The notes under the pieces: generated by a model
What the model was told of the DNA's origin: nothing
The model's input: only the letters and a program-made list of their open reading frames with translations
Databases searched by the model: none
Translations under genes and position numbers: made by a program
Part shown: piece by piece, positions 35,708-44,207 of the stretch
Numbering within the stretch: position 1 is the first letter of the stretch
Layout of the letters: each line of letters starts with the position of its first letter
Origin: Pantoea sp. At-9b
GTDB lineage: Bacteria > Pseudomonadota > Gammaproteobacteria > Enterobacterales > Enterobacteriaceae
Direction: 5' to 3'
DNA: 64,000 bases
NCBI RefSeq assembly: GCF_000175935.2
Contig: NC_014837.1
Coordinates: forward strand, 434,001 to 498,000

Positions 35708-36631
35708 ATGACTATCCATATCGCCAATGCGCCCTGTAGCTGGGGCGTCGATGATCCGAAGAATCCTTTCCTGCCACCGTGGCAAAAAGTCCTGAGTGAA
35801 GCGGCACAGGCGGGATATCGCAGTATTGAATTGGGGCCGTGGAGCTATCTGCCAGTCGAGGCCAGTGAGCTACGCCAGCAACTGGAGCATTACGGATTGT
35901 CGCTGGTGGCTGGCACCCTTTTCGACGATCTGGTCAGCGCCGCCAATTTCCCGGCCATGGTGGAACTGACCCATAATATCTGCCGCAATCTCTCGCTGGT
36001 GCCGACGGCGGAGAAAACTCATGCGGAAAACGCACCGGCCCCCTATCTGGTGATTATCGATTTCGGCAATCCGCAGCGGGCGCAATATGCCGGTCAGTCG
36101 GACAAAGCACCCCGCCTGTCTGCTGACGACTGGCAACGCATGATGCAGCACATCACCACCTTAAGTGAGATCGCCTGGCACGAATACGGCGTCCGTGCGG
36201 TGATCCATCCCCATGCCGGGGGTTGCATTGAATTCGCCGATGAACTGGAACAGCTGGTGCAGGATATCCCGCACGAGGTGGCCGGTTTATGCCTCGATAC
36301 CGGTCACCTGTACTACTCCGGCATGGACCCCATTCCTTACCTCAATCGCTATTGGAATCGCATCGATTACCTGCACTTCAAAGACATTAACGAGGCGGTA
36401 TGGCGCGATGTGATCGCGCGTGGCGTTGACTTCTTCGCCGCCTGTGCCGAAGGGGTGATGTGCCCGATAGGGCAAGGGGCGATTGACTATCCGGCAGTGC
36501 GCGCTTTCCTCGCGGAACGTGGCTATCAGGGCTGGATCACCATCGAGCAGGAACGCGACCCGCGCCATGCTGACACCAGCCTGCGCGATGTCACTGCCAG
36601 CCTGCACTATCTGCAATCGGTCGGATTCTGA
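35708..36631 (+). CDS. Sugar phosphate isomerase/epimerase, IolE/IolH-like TIM barrel
   Basis: 307 residues starting IHIANAPCSWGVDDPKNPF, the N-terminal form seen in inosose-dehydratase-like and related TIM barrels. Metal ligands are probably in VIHPHAGG, LCLDTGHLYYSG, DYLHFKDI and TIEQERD (Glu, His, Asp, Glu order). ATG at 35708 follows AAGGA. It precedes the Gfo-type gene by 10 bp in one operon. Likely converts the keto-sugar or inosose formed by the dehydrogenases. Confidence 0.87.
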   Translation: MTIHIANAPCSWGVDDPKNPFLPPWQKVLSEAAQAGYRSIELGPWSYLPVEASELRQQLEHYGLSLVAGTLFDDLVSAANFPAMVELTHNICRNLSLVPTAEKTHAENAPAPYLVIIDFGNPQRAQYAGQSDKAPRLSADDWQRMMQHITTLSEIAWHEYGVRAVIHPHAGGCIEFADELEQLVQDIPHEVAGLCLDTGHLYYSGMDPIPYLNRYWNRIDYLHFKDINEAVWRDVIARGVDFFAACAEGVMCPIGQGAIDYPAVRAFLAERGYQGWITIEQERDPRHADTSLRDVTASLHYLQSVGF

Positions 36632-36641
36632 GGACAACATC

Positions 36642-37811
36642 ATGATTAACGGTACTAAAGCTCTTGATCGTTCACTGCGCTGGGGTATGGTCGGCGGCGG
36701 TGGCACCAGCCAGATTGGTTACATTCACCGTTCTGCCGCGCTGCGCGATGGCAATTTTGTTTTGCAGGCCGGGGCATTTGATATCGACGCCGCACGTGGC
36801 CGGGCCTTTGGCACCGCGCTTGGGGTGGCGGCAGACCGCTGTTATCCCGACTACGAGACGATGTTTGCCGCCGAAGCGGCGCGCGCTGACGGTATTGAAG
36901 CGGTTTCTATCGCCACCCCGAACAACACCCACTTTGCCATCTGCCGGGCGGCGCTGCATGCCGGGCTGCATGTGGTGTGTGAAAAGCCGCTGTGCTTCAC
37001 CGCCGCCGAAGCCGACGAACTGGAAAAGCTCTGCGCCGAGAAGAAAAAAATCATTGGTGTGACCTATGGCTATGCCGGGCATCAGCTAATTCACCAGGCG
37101 CGCGAGATGATCGCCGAGGGGCTGCTGGGGGAGATTCGCATCATCAATATGCAGTTTGCCCACGGGTTCCATAACGAGGCCGTGGAGCTGCAAAATGCCA
37201 GCACCAAATGGCGCGTCGACCCACGCTTTGTCGGCCCCAGCTATGTACTGGGTGACCTGGCGACGCACCCGCTGTTTATCGCGGAAACCATGGTGCCGAA
37301 GCTGAACGTTAAACGTCTGCTGTGCAGCCGCCAGAGCTTTGTCAAAAGCCGTGCACCGCTGGAAGATAACGCCTTTGTGATGATGGAGTATGACAACGGT
37401 GCCGTGGGCACCATGTGGGCGTCGGCGGTGAACTGCGGCTCAATGCACGGCCAGAAGGTGCGTGTGATTGGCGAGAAGGCCAGCCTGGAGTGGTGGGATG
37501 AACAACCGAACCAACTACGTTATGAAGTGCAGGGAGAGCCGGTACAAATTCTGGAACGTGGTATGGGGTATTTGTATGGTCGCGCCTTAGAGGAGGATCG
37601 CATTGGTGGCGGGCACCCGGAAGGGCTGTTTGAAGCCTGGTCGAATCTCTATCGCCGTTTTGCGCTGGCGATGGATGCGACCGACCGCGATGACCAGGCT
37701 TTCCTGAGTGACTTCTGGTATCCCGACGTGCATGCCGGGTTGATGGGGGTGCGTTGGGTGGAGCGGTGTGTACAGTCGGCGGATGCTGGCGCGGTGTGGG
37801 TGGATTGCTGA
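36642..37811 (+). CDS. Gfo/Idh/MocA family oxidoreductase (389 aa subgroup)
   Basis: 389 residues: MVGGGGTSQIG Rossmann loop at 16-26, EKP at 114-116, and GYAGHQLIHQAREMI and GDLATHPLFIAE carrying the substrate-domain residues (His 253-257 region). The long C-terminal part (GMGYLYGRALEEDRIGGGHPEG) marks a subgroup found with IolE/IolH-like barrels. AGGA precedes the ATG at 36642. It is the second gene of the operon and ends in a REP-type terminator. Confidence 0.87.
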   Translation: MINGTKALDRSLRWGMVGGGGTSQIGYIHRSAALRDGNFVLQAGAFDIDAARGRAFGTALGVAADRCYPDYETMFAAEAARADGIEAVSIATPNNTHFAICRAALHAGLHVVCEKPLCFTAAEADELEKLCAEKKKIIGVTYGYAGHQLIHQAREMIAEGLLGEIRIINMQFAHGFHNEAVELQNASTKWRVDPRFVGPSYVLGDLATHPLFIAETMVPKLNVKRLLCSRQSFVKSRAPLEDNAFVMMEYDNGAVGTMWASAVNCGSMHGQKVRVIGEKASLEWWDEQPNQLRYEVQGEPVQILERGMGYLYGRALEEDRIGGGHPEGLFEAWSNLYRRFALAMDATDRDDQAFLSDFWYPDVHAGLMGVRWVERCVQSADAGAVWVDC

Positions 37812-37817
37812 TTTTCG

Positions 37818-37845
37818 GTAGCGGCGCGATTTATCGCGCCTTTTC
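37818..37845 (+). terminator. REP-type palindrome acting as terminator
   Basis: The element GTAGCGGCGCGATTTATCGC begins at 37818; its stem GGCGCGA/TCGCGCC closes on TTTA and is followed by TTTTC. It ends the plus-strand operon only a few bases before the stop of the convergent ABC ATPase gene. Confidence 0.75.
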
Positions 37846-37847
37846 AA

Positions 37848-38585
37848 TCAATGTGAACGCAGATCGCTTAAGAAGCGTTGCGCGCGCGGGTGTTGCGGCT
37901 GGGTGAAGAACTTCTCCGGTGTGGCCTTCTCCAGAATCTGTCCCTGATCCATAAACCAGATGGTATCTGCGACTTCACGGGCAAAGTTCATCTCGTGGGT
38001 GACACACATCATCGTCATCCCTTCTTGGGCGAGGCCGCGCATCACCGATAACACTTCGCCCACCATTTCGGGATCGAGTGCGGAGGTCGGTTCATCAAAC
38101 AGCATCACCGGCGGCTTCATGGCCAGCGCACGGGCAATCGCCACGCGTTGTTGCTGACCGCCGGAGAGCTGTGCCGGATAAGCATCTGCCTTATGCGACA
38201 GTCCTACGCGTTCCAGCAGTTCACCTGCCTGCTGTCGTGCTTCTGCACGCTTCACGCCCAGCACTTTCATTGGTGACATCATAATGTTCTCGGCCACCGA
38301 GACGTGGGGGAACAGGTTGAAGCTCTGGAACACAAAACCAATGCGTGTACGCAACTGATTCAGGCGCGTGCTGCTGCCGTGGATATCGATACCGTCAAAC
38401 ACAATCTGGCCGCCCTCAATCGGCTCCAGGCGGTTTACGGTGCGGATCAGGGTCGATTTACCGGAACCAGAGGGGCCACAGACCACCACCACTTCGCCGG
38501 GATTGATTTCGGCACTCAGGTCAGTCAGCGCCTGATACGCGCCGTACCATTTGTTGACCTGATTAAACAGAATCATCGGTCTCAT
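37848..38585 (-). CDS. Polar amino acid ABC transporter ATP-binding protein (GlnQ/HisP family)
   Basis: 245 residues: Walker [10 protein letters not shown] near 37-45, signature [16 protein letters not shown] near 140-153, Walker [16 protein letters not shown]-loop CVTHEM. This is the compact PAAT-type ATPase. Last gene of a minus-strand set SDR-permease-permease-ATPase. The binding protein for it is probably the one at 46693-47532. Confidence 0.93.
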   Translation of the reverse strand: MRPMILFNQVNKWYGAYQALTDLSAEINPGEVVVVCGPSGSGKSTLIRTVNRLEPIEGGQIVFDGIDIHGSSTRLNQLRTRIGFVFQSFNLFPHVSVAENIMMSPMKVLGVKRAEARQQAGELLERVGLSHKADAYPAQLSGGQQQRVAIARALAMKPPVMLFDEPTSALDPEMVGEVLSVMRGLAQEGMTMMCVTHEMNFAREVADTIWFMDQGQILEKATPEKFFTQPQHPRAQRFLSDLRSH

Positions 38586-38594
38586 AGCGGTTCC

Positions 38595-39356
38595 TTATTG
38601 CGATTGGGTTTTAGTCATCATCACCGCGGGTGCCGCAGCGGGCGTCTCCACGGGTGGCTGACGACGTTTCTGCGCAAGTCGCGCTTCGAGTTGGTTGGCG
38701 AGCCATGTCAGGCTGAAGCAGATGATGTAGTAGCTCAGCGCCACGATGGCGAACACCTGGAAAGGTTTAGTCAGTAACTGGTTGCTCACCTGGTTGGCCG
38801 CAAAAGTCAGCTCCGGCACGTTAATCACGTAACCAAGGGTGCTGTCTTTGATGATGGAAACCAGCTGACTCACCAGGCTTGGCAGAGTGTTAAACAGTGC
38901 CTGCGGCAGGATCACCAGACGTAAGGTTTTGATGTGTCCCATGCCCAATGCGCGGGCCGCTTCGTACTGGCCGTGCGGCAATGCCTGAATGCCGCCACGC
39001 ACGATCTCAGCGATATAGGCGCTCTCATAGATCACCAGCGTACACAGCATGGTGGAGAAACCGCTGATATTGTGACCAATCAACAGCGGCACGCAGAAGT
39101 AGGTCCAGAACACCACCATCATCAGCGGGATACCGCGCAGCAGATAGACCCAGCAGGTGGCGGGCCAGCTCAGCCAGCGCCAGGGCGACAGACGCGCCAG
39201 GCCCAACAATATCCCCACCGGAAAGGCAAACAGTACCGCCAGCAGTGAGATCAGCAAGGTGCAGAGCACCCCGCCCAGCGGCCCATTCGGGTACTGGCCC
39301 ATTAACAGCAGCATGCCGTTGTCATGCAAAATGGTGAACATCTCAAACATCGCCAT
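38595..39356 (-). CDS. Polar amino acid ABC transporter permease
   Basis: 253-residue inner-membrane permease of the His/Glu/Gln/Arg/opine family. The EAA loop is QYEAARALGMGHIKTLRLVILPQ-like, beginning near residue 131, and it has five helices. The hydrophilic C-terminal tail rich in Pro and Ala is unusual. Its start overlaps the stop of the previous permease by one base (TAATG). Confidence 0.92.
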   Translation of the reverse strand: MAMFEMFTILHDNGMLLLMGQYPNGPLGGVLCTLLISLLAVLFAFPVGILLGLARLSPWRWLSWPATCWVYLLRGIPLMMVVFWTYFCVPLLIGHNISGFSTMLCTLVIYESAYIAEIVRGGIQALPHGQYEAARALGMGHIKTLRLVILPQALFNTLPSLVSQLVSIIKDSTLGYVINVPELTFAANQVSNQLLTKPFQVFAIVALSYYIICFSLTWLANQLEARLAQKRRQPPVETPAAAPAVMMTKTQSQ

Positions 39357-40051
39357 TACCTCGCATAGACGCGCTGAAAGCGGCGGGCCAGCAGCGCGCC
39401 AAGGCCCATCAGCATCAGGGAGAAGAACAGATAGCCAACGGTTGCCACAAAATAGGACTCGAAGGTGCGGAAGGTCTGGTTCTCAATATCGCGGGTGACA
39501 TAGGTCAGCTCCGCCACACCAATCACCATCGCCAGGCTGGTGTTTTTGAACAGCAGCACCGTATGGTTGATCAGCGCAGGCAGCGCGTTACGAATGCCTT
39601 GCGGCAGGATCACCGACCACATGGCGCGGACATAACCCATGCCCAGCGCACGCGCCGCTTCGTTCTGCCCATCCGGGATGGCGCGCAGGCCGCTACGAAT
39701 ATCTTCCGAGAAATACGCTGCCTGACACAGCCCCAGCGCCACCAGTGAGAACAGAAATTCGGCGTTGAGGTCGTTAATCCACATTTGCAGCGCTTCCGGC
39801 AGCAACGTCGGAATGGCGAAATACCACATCATCAATTGAATCAACGTCGGGACATTGCGGTGATACGAGACATACGCCTTTACCAGTCCGACCGCGATGC
39901 GTTGATCGGTCAGGCGGATCACCACCAGCAGCATGGCGATGATCATCGCCATCAGCCAGGCACCCAACGCCAGTTCAAGAGTGACCACCGTTCCGTCAAC
40001 GATCATCTGGCCGAAGTGGCCGGTTATCACACTGCTGAAATCGAGTGCCAT
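39356..40051 (-). CDS. Polar amino acid ABC transporter permease
   Basis: 231-residue permease, partner of the preceding one. EAA motif NEAARALGMGYVRAMWSVIL; typical N-terminal periplasmic start then LELALGAWLMAMIIAMLL. It lies 12 bp after the SDR gene and overlaps the second permease by one base, so all four genes look like one transcript. Confidence 0.92.
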   Translation of the reverse strand: MALDFSSVITGHFGQMIVDGTVVTLELALGAWLMAMIIAMLLVVIRLTDQRIAVGLVKAYVSYHRNVPTLIQLMMWYFAIPTLLPEALQMWINDLNAEFLFSLVALGLCQAAYFSEDIRSGLRAIPDGQNEAARALGMGYVRAMWSVILPQGIRNALPALINHTVLLFKNTSLAMVIGVAELTYVTRDIENQTFRTFESYFVATVGYLFFSLMLMGLGALLARRFQRVYAR

Positions 40052-40063
40052 AGTGTTACCTCG

Positions 40064-40816
40064 TTACTCGGCGCGGTCGCCCGGTCGCATGGTGGAAAGG
40101 CCGCCCGGCACCTGTAACGTCGGGGTGATTTCGATATTGCCGATATTCACGGCGACCGGCGCAGAGAGAGCAAACGCCACGCAGTCGGCGATATCTTTCG
40201 CCTGCGGCAGTTCAAAGCCATCGATAAAGCGACGGCGCGCCTCTTCGTGATCGCCGGAGACGTTGCCGAAAATATCGGTGGCAACGCGGCCCGGGCAGAT
40301 CTCGGTGATACGCACACGTTTGCCATAGCAATCGACACGTAACTGGCGCGACAGGGCATGGACCCCTGCTTTGGTGGCGTGGTACACCGAGTTGCCGCCG
40401 AAGTTGTAGATCGCGGCGATAGAGGTGATGTTGAACACATGGCCACGATCGCGTGCCACCATGCCCGGTACCAGCAGACGGCACAGATGCAGCACGGCGC
40501 GCAGATTGACATCCACCTGGGTTTCAATCACGTTTTCGTCAGCATCCAGAATCGAACCCGGGTGCGACAGCCCGGCGTTGTTCACCAGGATGTCGATTTG
40601 CAAGTCCTGGCACAGCGCGGTCAGGGCGCTGAGATCGCTGACATCTACCGCGTGCGGGATGCAGCCGGTACGCTCGGCCAGTGCCGCCAGTTGCTCTTTA
40701 CGGCGAGCCACGGCGTGAACGGTGATTCCTTCCTGGCACAGACGCTCAACAATGGCTTCACCCATCCCGGCGGATGCGCCGGTGACCAGTGCGGTTTTGT
40801 AATCTGAAAATGGCAT
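40064..40816 (-). CDS. SDR family oxidoreductase
   Basis: 250-residue classical SDR: TGASAGMG at 12-19, NNAG near 90-93, catalytic Ser in NITSIA and Tyr-x3-Lys in YHATK, and the PGRVATDIF loop. The family includes YdfG-type 3-hydroxy acid and serine dehydrogenases, and the resemblance to that group is fair. First gene of the amino-acid importer operon, which suggests it acts on a hydroxy amino acid or a derived acid. Confidence 0.87.
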   Translation of the reverse strand: MPFSDYKTALVTGASAGMGEAIVERLCQEGITVHAVARRKEQLAALAERTGCIPHAVDVSDLSALTALCQDLQIDILVNNAGLSHPGSILDADENVIETQVDVNLRAVLHLCRLLVPGMVARDRGHVFNITSIAAIYNFGGNSVYHATKAGVHALSRQLRVDCYGKRVRITEICPGRVATDIFGNVSGDHEEARRRFIDGFELPQAKDIADCVAFALSAPVAVNIGNIEITPTLQVPGGLSTMRPGDRAE

Positions 40817-40946
40817 TTGCCTCTCCTGTCATCGCCGGGCCTGTGGCAGCGGCGCGTTTCTGATCTTTTTCTGACTTTATGCAGTTATGTTCAATGGGGA
40901 TAAGACATAAAAATTTTGAGGCAATAAGAGACCCTTATAACCGCAG

Positions 40947-41363
40947 TTATGCAAGGTTATCTTCATGAATTATCATTATTTCTTCATCGTACTCCACCGG
41001 CGAGCCATCGCGGATTACGACGGTTTTTACCGTGCCGTTCACCGGGCTGGTGACCGGTAAATAGAGTGGGCCAACCTGAACCAGTGCAAGCACCTCGTCG
41101 GGTTTGACAACCTGTCCGGGCTGGACAAAATCCTGCTGATTCAGCGGATGGCGCAACCGCAGCGTACCGGGCATGGGAGCGCCGATCGGGCGCGTGACGA
41201 TCGGGCGATCGGGATCAGCGTGAGGCACGCAGGGAGGCACCGCGGCAAAGGTCATTTTTACCGACCAGGCTTTGCCGCCCAACGCAAGGTGGCTCAGCCC
41301 GGCGGTTTGCATTTTGCGCGCGACAGCACGCAGCGTCGGCAGCGGTATTGCGGTTTTTTCCAT
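40947..41363 (-). CDS. Biotinyl-domain (BCCP-like) protein lacking the biotinylation site
   Basis: 138 residues. The C-terminal 75 residues follow the fold of biotin carboxyl carrier protein: GAPMPGTLRLRHP, FVQPGQVVKPDEVLALV, SPVNGTVKTVVIRDGSPVEYDEEIMII. Where AccB has the biotin attachment motif E-A-M-K-M, this protein reads VQVGPLYLP, so no lysine is available. Such proteins accompany PxpB/PxpC-type genes in some genomes. It may be a structural remnant of a biotin-dependent 5-oxoprolinase-like system or carry something else. There is no biotin carboxylase gene nearby. A terminator separates it from nac upstream. Confidence 0.8.
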   Translation of the reverse strand: MEKTAIPLPTLRAVARKMQTAGLSHLALGGKAWSVKMTFAAVPPCVPHADPDRPIVTRPIGAPMPGTLRLRHPLNQQDFVQPGQVVKPDEVLALVQVGPLYLPVTSPVNGTVKTVVIRDGSPVEYDEEIMIIHEDNLA

Positions 41364-41374
41364 AGGATTCCCGT

Positions 41375-41399
41375 CAAAGAAAGCCCGCCGGAGCGGGCA
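41375..41399 (-). terminator. Rho-independent terminator after nac-like gene
   Basis: On the minus strand GCCCGC pairs with GCGGGC (41383-41398) around a 4-nt loop, followed by TTTCTTTG. It separates nac from the BCCP-like gene. Confidence 0.7.
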
Positions 41400-41472
41400 G
41401 CTAACGCAATCAATCTAGCGCGTTCATCAGACGGGCAGTAAGAGGGTTTCGCTTTGCGGTAATAAGCGAGGC

Positions 41473-42396
41473 TTATCCCACCAGCGTCAGGGGATGGTTT
41501 TCCACGTTGCGGCGCGACATCAGTGACAACAGGATTGATTTCACGGCTTCTGCCGGTTGCGACAGGGGCAGGTGATCCGACATGCAGAACGACAGCGAGG
41601 CCTGCACGTCCGGCTCGACAATCTTCGCCATCCAGGAGTCTGAGGTTTTCAGCATCGCACGCGCGGCGGATTCCGGCATGATGGTGGCACCCAGACCGGC
41701 CGTCAGTGCGGCGTTGAGCGTGGTCTGTGATTCGATCTCGCATTTCACGCGATATTGCAGGTTGTTCTGTACAAAGGCATCGTCCAGCACCTTACGCATG
41801 ATGTTGTAAATGCGTGGCAGGAACAGATCGTACTGCGCCACTTCTGCCAGCCGGATCTCTTTCATCGGTTTCGCCAGACTGAACGGACAGACGAAGCACA
41901 AATCTTCCTTCATCAGCGGCATAAAGCGCAGGCCGTGGATATTGCGATGGTCATAGATCACCGCCATATCCATGCGACCGTTCATGATCAGCTCACTTAA
42001 CGTGGTGCCAAAGTTCTCATTGAAATAGAGCACAATGCCGGGATGTTGCTGCTGCACTTCCATCATCAGGGGTAGTGCAAGGTTTTGTGCCGCCGTGCCC
42101 GGTGCCAGACCGACAGAGACGCTGCCGCTGAGCGACGCACCGACACGATCAATCGCACTTTGCGCCTGTTCACACTGGCGCAAAATGGACTGGGCATGTG
42201 AATAGAGCGTTTTACCCGCTTCAGTGGGGGTGACGCCGCGCTTGGTGCGGATCAACAATTGCTGGTTTACTTCCCCTTCCAGCGTCGCCAGTTGCTGGCT
42301 CAGGGCGGGCTGGGCGATATGCAAAATATCGGCGGCCTGCGTCAGGCTGCCGACATCGACAATCTTGACGAAGTATTTAAGACGGCGAAGATTCAT
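41473..42396 (-). CDS. nac: Nitrogen assimilation control protein Nac (LysR family)
   Basis: 307 residues (Klebsiella/E. coli Nac about 305). The first 85 residues are nearly those of Nac as I recall it: NLRRLKYFVKIVDVGSLTQA, then HIAQPALSQQLATLEGE, NQQLLIRTKRGVTPTEAGK. The effector domain is more diverged. Start at 42396 behind GGAGG. The gene has a -24/-12 promoter and an ideal NtrC site in the arrangement known for nac, so it should be expressed in nitrogen limitation and couple sigma-70 promoters to the Ntr system. Whether it is the orthologue or a second Nac-like copy cannot be told from this window. Confidence 0.85.
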   Translation of the reverse strand: MNLRRLKYFVKIVDVGSLTQAADILHIAQPALSQQLATLEGEVNQQLLIRTKRGVTPTEAGKTLYSHAQSILRQCEQAQSAIDRVGASLSGSVSVGLAPGTAAQNLALPLMMEVQQQHPGIVLYFNENFGTTLSELIMNGRMDMAVIYDHRNIHGLRFMPLMKEDLCFVCPFSLAKPMKEIRLAEVAQYDLFLPRIYNIMRKVLDDAFVQNNLQYRVKCEIESQTTLNAALTAGLGATIMPESAARAMLKTSDSWMAKIVEPDVQASLSFCMSDHLPLSQPAEAVKSILLSLMSRRNVENHPLTLVG

Positions 42397-42430
42397 GGTC
42401 ACTCCCTCCAACGGAACGCATATCAGCATC

Positions 42431-42447
42431 AAGCAAAGTTGATGCCA
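42431..42447 (-). promoter_or_regulatory. Sigma-54 promoter of nac
   Basis: On the minus strand TGGCATCAACTTTGCTT fits TGGCAC-N5-TTGCW with one mismatch and exact GG-N10-GC spacing. Start predicted near 42421, 25 nt before the ATG. Confidence 0.85.
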
Positions 42448-42558
42448 GAATAAGGTTTAGTGATTGAACTCAGGCAGGAGGGTACGGCGCACATGCCTCC
42501 TAAGGCTTTTGCTGAGTTGACTCTGTGCCTGCTCAACAAATGTTCAGACAGGATGTTT

Positions 42559-42575
42559 TGCACCATTTAGGTGCA
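42559..42575. promoter_or_regulatory. NtrC (GlnG) binding site
   Basis: TGCACCATTTAGGTGCA is an exact TGCACC-N5-GGTGCA palindrome. Its centre is about 146 bp upstream of the predicted nac start, close to the distance known for nac enhancers. Confidence 0.85.
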
Positions 42576-42889
42576 TTTTCCCATTAGCGTAACCAATGAC
42601 TGACGGGAACAATGCGCCGTGAAGGCGCGTACAGTGGCTTGAAAGTAACAGTTTTTTAACATATCTAACGCGCGCGCTGCGTGACCCGCCGCGCATTTCC
42701 GGGCAATACGCTGAGTTTGCTGCAAAAGTGTGCTGCCGGTCCTGTCATCGTTTTGTGTTATATCACCACAACAAAGCACTATTAGCGGTGGCTGTGGGCG
42801 AAAACCTATGCTCAGAGAACTTTGCTGGCCGTGCGCGTTTTGGCGTGCCGCGCCGTTTCTGCTGACACTGAGATCAGGAAGTGTTCCCC

Positions 42890-44092
42890 ATGCCCGAGAT
42901 AGCCGATCGACTAAAGAATGTGACTGTTTCCGCCTCCGTCGCCATGACCCAAAAAGCACGCGATCTCGCGGCACAGGGCATTGATGTGGTGGCACTCTCT
43001 ACCGGCGAACCCGATTTCCCCACGCCGGATCACGCCATTGAAGCGGCTTACGCGGCGGCGCGTGCGGGGGATACCCGTTATCCACCCACCGATGGCACGC
43101 CCGCGCTGCGTAAAGCGATCCAGCTAAAATTCAAACGTGATAACCAGCTCGATTATGACGTCAGCCAGATTCTCACGGCCGGTGGTGCCAAGCAGATCAT
43201 CTTTAACGCCATTCTGGCGACCATCAATCCGGGCGACGAAGTCGTGATCCCGACGCCGTCGTGGATCAGCTACGCCGATATCGTGAAATTTGCCGGTGGG
43301 ATTCCGGTGCCGCTGCCTTGTGCCCAGGAGAACGGTTTTAAACCACTCCCGGCGCAGCTGGAGGCGGCGATTACCGATAAAACCAAATGGCTGCTGCTTA
43401 ACTACCCGAGTAACCCGACCGGTTCGGTGGCGAGCAAAGCAGAATTGCAGGCGCTGGGGGAGGTACTGCTGCGCCATCCGCAGGTGTGGATCATGACGGA
43501 TGATATTTACGAACATCTGATTTATGACGACGTGCGTTTTTATACCCTGGCGCAGGTTGAGCCGCGTCTGTACGACCGTGTGCTGACGGTAAACGGCGTA
43601 TCTAAAGCTTACTCGATGACCGGCTGGCGTCTCGGCTTCTGTGGCGGCCCGGCACCGCTGATTAAGGCGATGAGTAACGTCAACACTCAGAACAGCGGTG
43701 GGGTGACCACACTGACTCAGGCCGCCGCCGTCGCAGTGCTGGAAGGCCCACAGGATCTGTTGCAGGAACGGGCAGGTATTTACCGCGAACGCCGTGATTA
43801 CGTGCTGGAGCGTCTGACTTCGATTGATGGTTTGCGCTGCCATAAACCACAGGGCGCGTTTTATCTGTTCGTCAATATCGCGGGTTATATCGGTAAAGTG
43901 AGCGCCGGTGGCCGTCAGATTAACAACGATGCGGATTTTGTGCTGGCGTTGATCGAGGAACAGCATGTGGTGACGGTGCAGGGCGCGGCTTACGGCATGA
44001 GTCCGTTTATCCGCCTGTCCTACGCCACCAGCATGGAACGTTTGCAGACTGGCTGTGATCGTATTGCGGCGTTTTGTGCCGGTTGCCGGTAG
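42890..44092 (+). CDS. Class I pyridoxal-phosphate aminotransferase (aspartate aminotransferase-like)
   Basis: 400 residues of fold type I. STGEPDFPTP at 37-46, NYPSNPTGS at 171-179, the PLP lysine in SKAYSMTGWRLGFCGG (Lys239) and a C-terminal Arg in SPFIRLSY for the substrate carboxylate. This is the AspC-1b/AlaT group common in plant-associated bacteria. Start at ATG 42890; GTG 42881 sits too close to AGGA. Divergent from nac and flanked by the 5-oxoprolinase genes, so it likely handles amino-group transfer from glutamate or an imported amino acid. Confidence 0.9.
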   Translation: MPEIADRLKNVTVSASVAMTQKARDLAAQGIDVVALSTGEPDFPTPDHAIEAAYAAARAGDTRYPPTDGTPALRKAIQLKFKRDNQLDYDVSQILTAGGAKQIIFNAILATINPGDEVVIPTPSWISYADIVKFAGGIPVPLPCAQENGFKPLPAQLEAAITDKTKWLLLNYPSNPTGSVASKAELQALGEVLLRHPQVWIMTDDIYEHLIYDDVRFYTLAQVEPRLYDRVLTVNGVSKAYSMTGWRLGFCGGPAPLIKAMSNVNTQNSGGVTTLTQAAAVAVLEGPQDLLQERAGIYRERRDYVLERLTSIDGLRCHKPQGAFYLFVNIAGYIGKVSAGGRQINNDADFVLALIEEQHVVTVQGAAYGMSPFIRLSYATSMERLQTGCDRIAAFCAGCR

Positions 44093-44097
44093 GGATT

Positions 44098-44207
44098 GCC
44101 CTCACCCTAACCCTCTCCCGCCAGCGGGAGAGGGGACCGACCGCGCAAATCTTACATAGAGTACTCTCTCCCTCTCCCGCTTGCGGGAGAGGGCCGGGGT
44201 GAGGGTA
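44098..44207. repeat. Dispersed ~100-bp intergenic palindromic repeat, copy 2
   Basis: Same ends and internal hairpins as the copy at 32163-32261; the middle 30 bp differ. It fills the whole gap between the aminotransferase and pxpA stop codons and can serve as a bidirectional 3' end. Confidence 0.8.

Larger units (their letters stand above)
42397..42889. other. Divergent region between nac and the aminotransferase gene
   Basis: About 490 bp. The nac half contains the sigma-54 promoter and NtrC site listed separately. The aminotransferase half (42600-42889) shows no second -24/-12 element and no ATA-N9-TAT site that I could find. No small gene is supported. Confidence 0.5.

Noticed and set aside
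30032..37811. A complete myo-inositol (iol) operon
   Set aside because: IolG-like and IolE-like proteins are present, but no IolB, IolC, IolD or IolA homologue lies in the window.
42600..42889. Second sigma-54 or Nac-controlled promoter for the aminotransferase
   Set aside because: TGGC-containing stretches here do not keep the GG-N10-GC spacing, and no ATA-N9-TAT was found.
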